Made by a program: the position numbers and the translations under genes. A DNA stretch of 64,000 bases, taken from contig CH002355.1 of assembly GCA_000149265.1 (NCBI GenBank), forward strand, positions 118,954 through 182,953. Reading direction: 5' to 3'. This document shows, one piece after another, positions 33,801-45,200 of this stretch (within the stretch, counting starts at the first letter, position 1; each line of letters begins with the position of its first letter). A model generated the notes under the pieces. The model saw only the letters and a program-made list of their open reading frames with translations. It searched no databases and had not been told where the DNA came from. The stretch is from Ciona savignyi (lineage: Eukaryota; Chordata; Ascidiacea; Phlebobranchia; Cionidae).

Positions 33801-36800
33801 CGTTGTTTTGACGAATTTCACCAAAACTCTTCCCGAGCGAGAACCTGTAGAAAAGCAGCAGTCGTAATACTGTTGTCTATAGGTGTGCGATATTTTATGA
33901 CATTACGTACTAAGCGCTTTATTGATTCACATATAAATAAAAATAAATTTTAATTTTAATTTGATTTCAAATGAACAATTTTCTCTCAATTCATCAAAAC
34001 AACATCGATTCAGTCTATTTCATCGGTTTTTAATTAGTCCCGCCTAAGCATAAGCTGACCGGGTGGTTAGATGTAAAAATTGCTTGCGCACCAAACAAAT
34101 CACGTGTTGATCAAGCTTAAGGCGAAACCCTATGTAGAGCAATAATACAAAAGAAAATTTTCTCAGAGCAGACCCGCACTTAACCACATAATAGACACCG
34201 CGTATAAATGCTTACTCATAAGTGACTGGAGATGTATTCGTCGGTGTCAACAACGTCACTGGTACTCCGGGGGATTCCCCACATCTGGATATGTTTTTAT
34301 CTATTTTCGGAATAATGTGATCGTTGTTTCTTATTCGGGGTGTAGTTCTGTTTACGCTTCCATTTCCATACCTAACCTGAGGATATATTTGGAAAGCTGA
34401 CAAAATATTCTTGTACAGTCGGTTAGCTTAGTCGGTAAGAGCGGCATTGGTTTGCAAAATGTGTTAGTGCGAAAATGTAGAGACTAGTACAGTTGCCTGC
34501 AACCTCTAGCATTTTCATGGGGAGGTTTTTATTATGACACGCCATTTGACGCGTAGTACGGATTGAACTTCAAAAAAATGCTATAAAGTCCAAGAGGTCA
34601 TATCCAAATCGTTCATAACAATGGTTGGTATGCTTTTATTGTGATATTATTCATAAAGTGACACACTGCATTTATAAGGTTGCCTATACCCCTGGACCAG
34701 TCAATTGTGTTCTTGGACACTTAAATGACGTCGCCTCAATTCAGTTGCCCATTGGGTGCAACTAATACGCAGTAACGCCCTATTATATACGATTTTCCGT
34801 GTAAATCGGTCTCTCTGTATCACATTCGGATAAAATAAGAAAATCGTATGTTGAAAATGGATTTAAAAACTTTACCAATTTGCCAATTTTTTCTCTACGG
34901 TCCTTTAGAACCTGACGCTGCAGAACCTCTGTAAAATAGATATTAAAACGATTAGGTCTTGCTTTTAATGTAAAAGTAGGCTTGGATGGTCTTTTTTACC
35001 CTTAAGGGTTGTTTTTGGATAAATCATTATAGCAAGGTCAATCTTTACAATATTGCAGGTATTCCTAAACGATTTATACCTAAGATATTGAGCATTATAT
35101 TTTTGTGTAAATATCTTTGCGTTATAAAACCATTCGCTTATATCTACAATGTAGATCCAAGGTTAGTCAGGGATATTACTATACGCCTTGTGGTGTTTGG
35201 AACCTTTGCTGTGTAATAAACACATAACGGCCGTTTTTCGGAGACATAATTAAACTACTGCTTCACATTTCTTACGGGACAAAAATAGATTGTACCGAAA
35301 TAACTTACCATTAATTTGTAGAAGGACACCTTTAACCACCGTTCCAGATGAGCTTTCAACGGCACAGAGAATCAATGAATTGTGTTGAGATGTTTTATCG
35401 AGGGTAATGTTTACAACATTCGCGTCAGTCCAATTTAAATTTACGGCTTTCACTTCAGATATGACGAATCCTGGGATTAAAATCTCAAGCTATAATTTGG
35501 AATTCTTAAGTTATCTTTTAAACTGCGTTAAAATATTTAAATGATATAAATAATTTTTATCAGTAGATTGCTTTGCTTAAGGGAATCAGATAATATACAT
35601 TTAATGGTTATCTTTTGTATCACATTGAAAGGAAAACGGAACAGGTGCTATTAAAATGACAATCGTTATATTTCCTTGTACCCACGGTCTGGTTATCGAA
35701 GCTATTGCAGTATGCTGCATATAATTAGGACGTTTCTATATACATAAATATATATATTTTTAACCCATCAATTTACTGGTTCAGCCTGTACTCTGCTGCA
35801 TTAAAACACATATCAAAGCAGCGACTGGTTTTGGCTCCAACCAACTGCGTCAACCAGAAAAGAATCACATAGTAACATATTTTGTCTATACCTTGTTCAA
35901 CACGTCCTTGCATGTATGCCGTCTTCATTACGCTTCTGTTTGCACTTGCGCTGTAGTTGCATGACACGGTCACGTGATCTCCCAAGTTCACACTGACGTT
36001 AAAAATGTTTTTCTCACTTGACAGAGATCTGTTAGCTGTACGTGCCCACAACTCTAAAATAGGAGGCTTACAGAGCGCCCCATTTGGGAGAGTTTCAGAC
36101 AATTCTTCCAGTCGGTATTTTGTCCAAGTCAACTCCGATTCACATTCAAATTGATCGAACTTTGGAATGTTGACAGAGCCGCGCAACGGACGAGAAAAAA
36201 GCCACTTGCTGAAGCGAGTGACATTACATGAACAAACGAAGGAGTTTTTGTACAAACTTAAAGATTTAAGGTGGTTGAGGCGAGCCAGTGTCCTGTTGTC
36301 CGATGGTAAGCTCTTTAGGTTATTATGGTTAAGATCAACCAGCAATAAACGTGGCAATCGTAGTAACGTCTCCCATGGGAATTCAACTAAAGCGTTCCGA
36401 GACAGGTCGAGTCTAAAAATAAAAAGAANNNNNNNNNNNNNNNNNNNNNNNNNNNNNNNNNNNNNNNNNNNNNNNNNNNNNNNNNNNNNNNNNNNNNNNN
36501 NNNNNNNNNNNNNNNNNNNNNNNNNNNNNNNNNNNNNNNNNNNNNNNNNNNNNNNNNNNNNNNNNNNNNNNNNNNNNNNNNNNNNNNNNNNNNNNNNNNN
36601 NNNNNNNNNNNNNNNNNNNNNNNNTCTAAAAATAAAAAGAAACTAAGGATATTATTTGTTTTTTTTAACCGAACCCAATTTGAATATATTATGGGCCCGT
36701 CACTAGGAGCGGTTTTGTATAGGAGTCAATATATGTTTCGGCCACGTTAACCATTCGGCCATACGACCGTGCCATTTTTTAGCTCATATGTGACGTTTAG

Positions 36801-39430
36801 TAAAGTAAACACTGATTTTTGCAATTCAGCTCGGGATTTACCAGATAACAGTTCAAGATGAGCATGAATTACGACTGCGTTTTGGTCGTCGTTAAATTCT
36901 CTGTTGGTTTATGTTGTTTTAAAGCCCTAATCAGTTTCATATATACTTAGTAATAGCGTAATATATTTTGGAGGGGTTTCCTGTGGACGGAACTAGATTA
37001 TTTTATTTCAATATTTCCTCAAGCATTTTAATTTTGTACCAGGTCTTTTAAAATTTTTAAAATGTATTTTGCATTTTAAAGATATCAAATAACAAAGAAT
37101 ATCGAAGCCGGAAATTTATTCGTATTGAAATTCCCGATCGAAGTGTGAAGTTTTACAAAGTATAGCTAATTCATATGCATAGTATTATAAGTATATTTTA
37201 AGTTTTTTTTTATAGTTTGGTGGTTTTCCCGGAGTGTACTGTAGATTATTATTGTTTTTAATTGCTTTTTTCGGGTTCGTTTTGTGCATTTACAACTTTC
37301 TTTTAAAAATTTAGAATCAATAGTTATTTTCTTTACGAGATACTGGACAAAGAATATCGGCTTACTTACTTGTTTATGCACTGTTTGTAGTATATGGGTA
37401 ATTATCCTTGATTTTTTAATAAAATAAAGGGTCAGTTTAAGTAGTATTACTAAAAAATTCTACCTAATTAAACAATTTGTTTAAACCGAATAACTGGTGA
37501 TACGACATGCCGGTTAAGACGCAGAAAAAAAGGAAAAGAAAATGTAAAATCAATATTCGTCCCCTTTTGATCCCAAGCGGACTTATAATAACAAACTATG
37601 TCTAGAGCTTATATCCAACGGGCGCACTTAGTTTACAAAACAAATATGTTAACAACACGTACGCAAAACTAAAACAGATCAATTTGGGGACAAAAATTCC
37701 CAGTTTAATTGTTAGAGAAATTTGACAACTACAGGCACAAAACACTAGATAAATTATTTAAAACGTCAAACTATTACACTAATTAAACAATGTTTATCGA
37801 CACAAATAAAATGGTAAATTATTTTTCGGACAGAATAAAACTTATTTATACCTAGTATTGGTGTAATATATAGAAACAATTACCAGTTCGATATATTATA
37901 ATAGCTTTTCGTATAAGCCTAATCCATCAGTTGATTATTAATGCGTAATATTGTATAAAATACCTTGGTACCAAATAATGTTTATACGTAAAAAAATTTT
38001 CAGAAGCTTCACTACTTGCTATACATAAACCTACCTTGCTAATCGAGTGAGCCCGTAGAACGCAGTTGGCTCTATATAGTCTATCTGATTGTAATCAAAT
38101 ATTGCGTGCTCCAGATGGGTAAAACGAGATAGCACCTGAAATAAGAGTAGGCTACAGCATACGCATATATCACCTTGGTTAGGATATAAGAGGAAGTTAT
38201 AATCGCCCAATTACCTCGTACCCATAGTTGAGTTACCAAACCGATTTCAGTGTGCTAAATACGAAGAAGACATACATATACTCATACAGCTTGCTATCAA
38301 ACTATTATTCCACATTCAGTAAATGCCCCAAATCCCAACAAACGGGCCAGCAGTTGAATTCGAATATACCACGTTCTGAATGGTAGGTCATTGTTGATTG
38401 CCAATCAGCTGGTCGGACAGTGCAGCGGTATGTTCAACCAACACAAGGACACAACAAATAAATAACTTTAACCCCATTCACAGTTATAGTTAACCGTTTG
38501 TTGTAGAACTATAGTAACACAATCATGAAACACCTATAGGCGGCCTTTACGCGTAAAAAAGAAATTCATTATCGTTTCAACTTTATGTCAGTTGTAAATT
38601 TGTTAAACGAATTATGTTGCTGCTATTGTTTTCTGGTCGTAAAACCAGCCTTGTAGACGGAAATTCATTATTAATGGTTCTTTAAAGAAAGAGGCCCCGG
38701 CGGTCTTAAATTCTAAATGGCCAAAACTAATGCAAATAAATAATTTATATTTCTTTCAACAGCACGTTCCTTCCAGACAGCCAGCTTATGTACAACGTAT
38801 AATTAAATTTGAAAATATTATGAAGAGAAATCGCTTGCCTTCGATGTTAAGCGTGTGAGACTGTTGAACTGAAAGTTCAGATCTGTCACATTTTGTGGGA
38901 TGTCTTCTGGCATGCTGGTATATCCTCGTCTTGAACAGCCAACGTACACAATTGCCTCTTTCATCTTGCATCTGCATATGTCATATAGATTGCATAAAGA
39001 AGATGTAATAGAATCACACAAAGGAATAATTACACATATTTCATCTGCGATACGTCTTAATATGTTTACAACCAAACTACTTGGTAACCCATGCATGGTA
39101 TAATGTTATAAATGTAATAAAATATCGTGGGTTCCAGACAACAGAGAAATAATAGTATAACAATTGATTTAGTGTTATAAAACCGTCGCCATTGTGAAGT
39201 AACCAAATGAATAAGAACTATAAACTACGATTTTCATTTGCCTGACTTTTTACTGATTTCGCGGCCAAACTCGTTGACCACGCATTAGAGCGGATAAGTA
39301 TAAGATGGAAAGTTCTACATATATATATACATACGCCACACAGTACTCACATGCATTGAGATGGGCAGTTGTAGCTTGCATGGCATGCAGCGATATAACA
39401 CAAGAAACAGACATAGAATTTCCTGTCCAT
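30869..39430 (-). CDS. Single-pass LRR-immunoglobulin membrane protein, 9 exons, 643 aa
   Basis: Probable cell-surface adhesion or receptor protein. Exons: 39430-39351, 38971-38839, 38135-38035, 36412-35892, 35470-35309, 34396-34216, 33844-33688, 31980-31826, 31310-30869. Phases agree and the sum is 1932 nt. Exon 1 gives a signal peptide (MDRKFYVCFLCYIAACHA) and the start of an LRR N-cap (CPSQCIC). A few 24-residue LRRs follow (LNFQFNSLTRL, AIFDYNQIDYI, LDLSRNALVEF, VDLNHNNLKSL, LSLYKNSFVC). Next come a C-cap (CSCNVTRFSKWLF) and one Ig domain (cysteines in VTVSCNYS and LILCAVES). A linker of over 100 residues with N-glycosylation sites (NGSVNRT) precedes a membrane helix near 459-482 and a tail of about 160 residues. 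The exon 2 donor is GC rather than GT. The layout resembles the LRRC24/AMIGO/LRIT group, but no specific orthologue can be named. Confidence 0.88.
34418..34560 (+). mobile_element. Possible second tRNA-like SINE family
   Basis: GGTTAGCTTAGTCGGTAAGA followed by GCGGCATTGG looks like a tRNA D-arm and A box, but no T-arm consensus follows at the right distance. It lies in an intron of the LRR-Ig gene. Weak. Confidence 0.3.
35680..35795 (-). mobile_element. SINE body fragment
   Basis: Contains GGTTATCGAAGCTATTGCAG, a TATGCTGCATATAATTAGGA block and AACCCATCAATTTACTGGTT in family order. It reaches to within about 100 bases of the LRR-Ig exon at 35892. Confidence 0.55.
36429..36624. other. Assembly gap (196 N) with duplicated edges, in an LRR-Ig intron
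   Basis: The 17 bases before the gap (TCTAAAAATAAAAAGAA) are repeated exactly after it. The exons on either side (36412 and 38035) join in phase into continuous LRRs, so no coding sequence appears to be missing. Confidence 0.97.
38175..38330 (-). mobile_element. SINE fragment, strongly diverged
   Basis: AATCGCCCAATTACCTCGTA and a GAGTTACCAAACCGATTTCA segment follow the SINE order. It lies just upstream of LRR exon 3 in the intron. Confidence 0.45.
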
Positions 39431-42256
39431 CACTGCCAAAACAGTGGTGTAACCTTCCGACAGAACTCCAGCCAATCAACGTATCTATACTAATTCAATT
39501 GCTCCAGTCTCTACAAGTTTGAATCAGACACATTTCCTATTCAACCTTGAAGTTTATTTGAATTAAATTCTTGTCTGATCTTAATATCTGTCTGCCTCGT
39601 TGCAAAAAAACGGAGGTGTATGATTTTCTGCTTTCCAAATCAGTAGAGGTCACTAAAATTAAATGACAATCTAACATCATTTTTTAATGGTCGTGCATCA
39701 GGTGAACTCCAATGGCACGCCTCTGCCCAAAATCAATATTCGTCGGATCTTTTACCACGCGGAAATAATAGATTCGCCTCCAGAAACAGAATCGTTATCC
39801 AACGGTTGGCGAGATAGGTTTCATTAAAAATTTATTCCCTTGTCGACGCTTAAAGTGACTGCTTGCACAACATCGATCCAATTGAAGAAAATATTCCGAC
39901 AATTGTTCGCGCTTGGAAGACCCACCAGAGCACAAGGTAATCATTCCGGTCATCGGTCCCTTCGTGGGGGGCATTGGTAATTTTCTCAGCAGTCTGTTAG
40001 CCTGAACTAAAATAGCTCTACGATAAAAGCGTTACGATATCTCTCGTTTTGAACGTCAAATTGGGTTAAAAAGCCATAGCACACTGACATGAAACGTCTT
40101 AGCAAAGTTAACCCACCAAAACAAAATTTCCGAAACTCTGTTTTGATGAGTTCCGATTCGTAAAATTAAGGCCATCACGAACGACATTTTCCAATCATAT
40201 ATAATCTGCGGGCCTAATAATAAAGCCACGTAAATAATCGTTAAAAACCTTCAGCCCGGAATAGGCTAAGCTATCACAGCCAATCCAACGTAATACGCAT
40301 TAGGTCGACAAATTAATTCAATCAATCAAATTCGATTTGTGTCGCCATATGCCGTGGTTTCACGAATCCTCTTTTCGAAGACTGATCATTTTATTATGTA
40401 AGGCAAATGCCGTGTTCGCCTTTATAGTTTACTTTATTAGGTGTACTAAATCTTGGATTTTTTAAAAAATCATTGGGTTTTAATTGACATTGATAATAAA
40501 AAGGCAACAGCACAAGTACAACAATATTTAAATAATAATAAGTTTTTTTTTTGGTTATAATTAGCTCTCTTTTTAAACGGCTTTTGGGCGTATTTGTAGG
40601 TTTTCTTTATATATACATAATCTTCTACATTATACAGTTAATAAAACATGTGTGCTGCATATTAAAACACAGTTCTGCGAAGTCAGGCTATTCGGTCTAG
40701 GAAGAGCCGCGCGCAACCAGGTTTTGGCATCAGTTTTGAACAAAACTAAAGAAGATAACTTAAAGTTTCTGGTTAGATATTGCACAATTCGCATTAATTG
40801 GTAGACAACGAAGACATTGCCGTTTGACTTCGCCATTGAAGTTTTGGTTGAAGTTACAACCAGATGCGGTTACATTCTACATATTAACATTCTGGTTCCA
40901 TTCTGATGAAAGTCATAATGACGGTTGTACCCGAAGTACGGTGCCTTTTCGCGTTATGTTGGATTATAATGTACATTGCGGAGTTCGACTAATCGTATAA
41001 GTAATATTTTAATTATAAAAGTATAATAAAATAGTTGTTACCAATATTTCAAGGAGACATGCTAAAAGTTTTAGGTCGTAAATAAATGTCATTAGCCTAT
41101 TTTGCTTAAATTTAAACATATCACTCAAACATTACTTTTATAATTAAAAATCAAAGATTTTTCATTTGATTTTTTTAATCTCAAATGGATCCTAAACAGC
41201 ACAGGTGTTCTATGTTTAAATTTAAGCAGGTCACACTGCATTTCGAGTGAACATGGCAACTCCAGGTTTCACCCCGTGTAATATAACAAAACAATTTAAC
41301 GTCAGCACTTGGCCTTACAGAACGGTCGTGTGGCAGAATGATTGACACCACCAATTCATTTATACCGATTTTAATCAGTCAAAAGAAGAAATATACAAAG
41401 TCAGTTTGAGTTTAAACAATAATCTGCAATGAGAGCCGCATTTCGTTGAATTAAACAGTGTGAAAAAATGTTGGGTGGTTTTATTTTATTTAAATAAATG
41501 GAATGGAAAAGACAAGAAAGAGTATTGAATGAGATGTTTCCCGATAGAACAGCATATTCATGTTTATCCCTGTAAGTGGGAAAACCAAGGGGGTTAACAC
41601 ACATGCAATCGACAGATCACCTCGCGTCCGCCGTCGGGTTACCGGAGCTATTGCAGTGTGTTCTGTGTGATACCAACGTTCCTTCAATATGGAAAAACAG
41701 ACTAATCTGCTGGGTTTAGGCAATGCCCGTTAAGTGCTTTACCCAAGCAAACAACTTACTGGACACCAACCATGGGTAGAGTGGCTAATACTAAGTTTAA
41801 AACAAAAAAAATATTGGATGGCGTTTCCTTTGCGCTACGTCCTGCGTATATATATACACACTGACACGAGTTGTGGTCAAAAACACTAAAGGGCGAGAAA
41901 GAGCTCACGGTAGGCAAAGGACCTAATTCCAAATCCCAAGAGGCTTCTCCTTTACAGCCAAGTTTCTCTTAGTAAATATGGAGTTCCAATATACAATTGA
42001 CATTTATCTAAAACTGGCCATTACACAACTTTTAAAATACGAAACCCAGTTTTATCGCAAAAACTAACCCGAATAAAGAAACCTGGTTTAACGATGACGT
42101 TAAACTCCTGCAACTGGTACATTCAGTTCTAAAGTTCCAACATAATAATTTTTAAAGTACAAGAATAAACTTTTATTTGAAACGTTTACAAATATGAAAT
42201 TAAAAAAAAAAACAAAAAAAAAACAAACATCGTAAGCATTTTCATTAAATATAGGC
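39431..42256. other. Intergenic region between the LRR-Ig gene and the MINPP1 gene
   Basis: Should hold the LRR-Ig promoter and the MINPP1 3' UTR. Apart from a SINE (41548-41775) and poly-A/T runs nothing is recognisable. Short open frames here have no domain or splice support. Confidence 0.4.
41548..41775 (-). mobile_element. SINE, 3' two thirds
   Basis: Minus-strand copy running from AGCATATTCATGTTTATCCC to GCCCGTTAAGTGCTTTACCC. The tRNA head is replaced by unrelated sequence. Confidence 0.75.
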
Positions 42257-45200
42257 CTATAACTCTGTATGCCTATTTAAATCACAAACTGTATTGCATT
42301 TTATTCCTTCTAATCTTTTCGACAACATGTGTTTGAAAGTGCTATAATCACAGTAATGACATTGAGCGAATGGTAACTTAACAACTCGTTCGTTCACAAC
42401 AACTGCGATCTTGAAATTCGGGCCAACCTTGTACAAAACAATCGCCAAGTTTCCGGCAAACGGGCTGAAGGTGCCGGTCCTGGAATGAAATGCAACTATT
42501 AAACCAGCAATTAAACTGCATTGGCTAAAAGCCACAAATGCTGTAATAAAGATGTTCATCTTTGGAACCGATAGAATCACAACACTTTTTTTACAGAGAA
42601 ATGTGAAAACTTTTATTTAAGTTTTAACAAAAGTCAGATAAATTATTATTGTATATAAACTTAAAATGTTTTTGATACCCTTAAAGCTAGAAAACGGCAA
42701 TCGCTTTCATATTATTAAATTTAGCTTCCTTATTCTTAACAGCCCTGCTACGTAAAAGCTGTTATAACATGAAGTGCTTTAGGCCACGATGGTACTTCCA
42801 TTACAATTACGCTCCCGAGAGCCTACTGTGACGTCATAAGTGGAATTCTTTGATGAAAATGGCGGGAAGCGCAACGGGATTCGTATGCTGGCTGTTCGAT
42901 TGTTAGATCAGCAGGAAAAGTTTTAGGTTTCATAATCGGTTCGTTAGTCCAGATCTTACAGAGCCGATTTAAAATTACGACGCAAATAATCGATTAGTAC
43001 ACCGTCCATTTCGGTTTTTATGATGAAAGATTTGAAGAAATTTCGCTTTCTGAGCAACAATCCATTAAATGTTGTCGCGTATACTATTATCGAAAATATA
43101 TCGCGATATGTAATGATTTTTTTTCTACATTTTTGTTTCATTTATTAATAAATCAAATTGGCTGGTAGTTGTTGTTGCCTTAAGTTTGCTACAACTCCAA
43201 CCAAATACCAAGTTTTGGCATTAGTTACAACTCCCGCCAATGCGACCGGACGGGATTTTAATTAAGCATAAGCGATGCGTATGACGCAACACAGAGTGAC
43301 ACCAAGTCGATAACGTATGACACAGCGCTTCCTTTCCGCCACATAACGACGATTATACCCTACAGCATATGGTGATCGACGCGATATAACTTTATTTTGT
43401 CAAGAACGCTTTCACAGTGTACAAAAGGGAACTTTTGATCGGTGTTTTATATTGAAATCCGGAAACAATTTTGCGCACTCGCTTAAGAATACGGTGGATT
43501 GTTGCTAAATGGTGTTTTAAACTCGCTTTAAGCGCCCTCCCAACCTACATCACGCTGTTGAATTGCTTTGTTCGTGCTTCTGGACAACAGGGTGGTACAA
43601 TGGGAGCTTTTGTCGGCCTTTTATTCCCCATGGTTACCATCTCTTGAACAATTTATAAGCGCCGCTTGAAGTATATGGCGCGAGCGGTCGCCGTTTCGAA
43701 GCACCCTTTGTCGGCTGCGTAATTAATTACGCCCACCACTTAACGAACACCCCTGCCCGGCGGGAATCCGACTTGTGAACACGCATCACCGCGCAACTGA
43801 AGCTTCCCGCGCGCAAGGGGAACTCGATCCAACGATGCGAAATTCGCGGAAGACCCGCGGGGCTACTTTACGCCGAGCACGATAACCGGTAGGTCCGGTT
43901 TCACGCAAGGTCGCGTCATAAAATCGTATTTTCTCATGTAACGCTGTTTACTGATGCACGTTTGTTGAGCTGAGAGTGGTGGGCGGCTGCGCAAGCCGGA
44001 GGACTAATCAATGGATCAATTAATCAATGGCTTGAATTATGCATTAGCAACGGCATCTGGCGTGCCTTGAGGAAAATGAGAAAGAAAATTACCGGAATTT
44101 TCGGCTGTGCCGATGTCGAGGAAAATTGTGCGCTGTAAGTCTGACATCATCTTGGTACAAACCGAGCAAACATAATAACGGGATGAGGGTTTCAGCGTGG
44201 CCAAATCGAAGAACGACGGACCCGTTCCTGCAAGGACTCACTTTAGCGCAAATTCTTACATAACCGGCAGTCACAACACTTCGCTAATCAACATTTTATC
44301 ATTATCTATCTTGCACAGTTAAAATTTACTTTGAATTTGGTTCCACGGAAGCATCCAGTCTACGCACGATGTCTTCCAGAAGTGGACAGGCAAGAAGGTA
44401 GTTTATACGGAATCCATAACCCGTTTTGTAGAAGTGTTTCAAGTCGGATACGTATTCAAGTACCTGAAACACAGTAGAGAATAGTTATTTAGAATAGAAG
44501 GCGCAATTATTATTGAGTGTTGGTGTAATTTCACTAAGACTTACTTGCAGCTGTGAAGATGTTTAAAGGCCGATAGTTTTCAGTTGTTAATGTTCGGACA
44601 ATCTATGCAAACTGTATAACACGTGTGCAGAGAATATCTGAACGCCAACCCGTGAAAATCACATTTCTAAGATCTGAATATAACTACAGTGTCTTACCTC
44701 GAAAAAGAACCGACTAAACCCGCTACACAGTTGGTTACGATCGTGCAACGCCTTGTCAAACGCGCATAACTGGTACAGCGCGACCATCGCTTCGTCTGTT
44801 ACTTCAAACCCTATGGAACAGATAAGCGACCTTGTTAACAAGAATGTGCTATAAGCGACCTGGGCTGCTATACACGGAGTGTTAGCGAACCTAAGCACAT
44901 AAAGTGATGGCTCATGTAATATTTATAGGCGCAAATTATTTTACCGTGAAAGAAGCGCGATATCTCTTGCTTCGCCTCTCTCCAAACGTCAGTCCGGAAA
45001 AACAGTTGGTATTCTGATGTTTCTGCTTCATTTTCGTGCATTAACTGTTGGTATCTGCAAAACCTGTATCTTAAAACCAGGATACATTGCATAAGTCTGA
45101 AATTAAGAAAAGCTTACCTCGGACAAAAGTCAAACGGTCGCAAAAGTGAAGAATTGAGCTGAACTAAGATGCCGGAATAATACGTCAAACCATTCTGTGA

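Noticed and set aside
36167-36646. 159-aa plus-strand frame crossing the N gap
   Set aside because: It is the antisense shadow of the LRR exon extended through N.
38818-39096. Longer ATG start for the LRR-Ig gene within exon 2
   Set aside because: The upstream residues form no signal peptide; splicing at 38971 to the 39351 exon restores the CPxxCxC cap.
40630-40836. 68-aa minus frame considered as the signal-peptide exon of the LRR-Ig gene
   Set aside because: It has no signal peptide or LRR N-cap; the exon at 39351-39430 gives both and the right phase.
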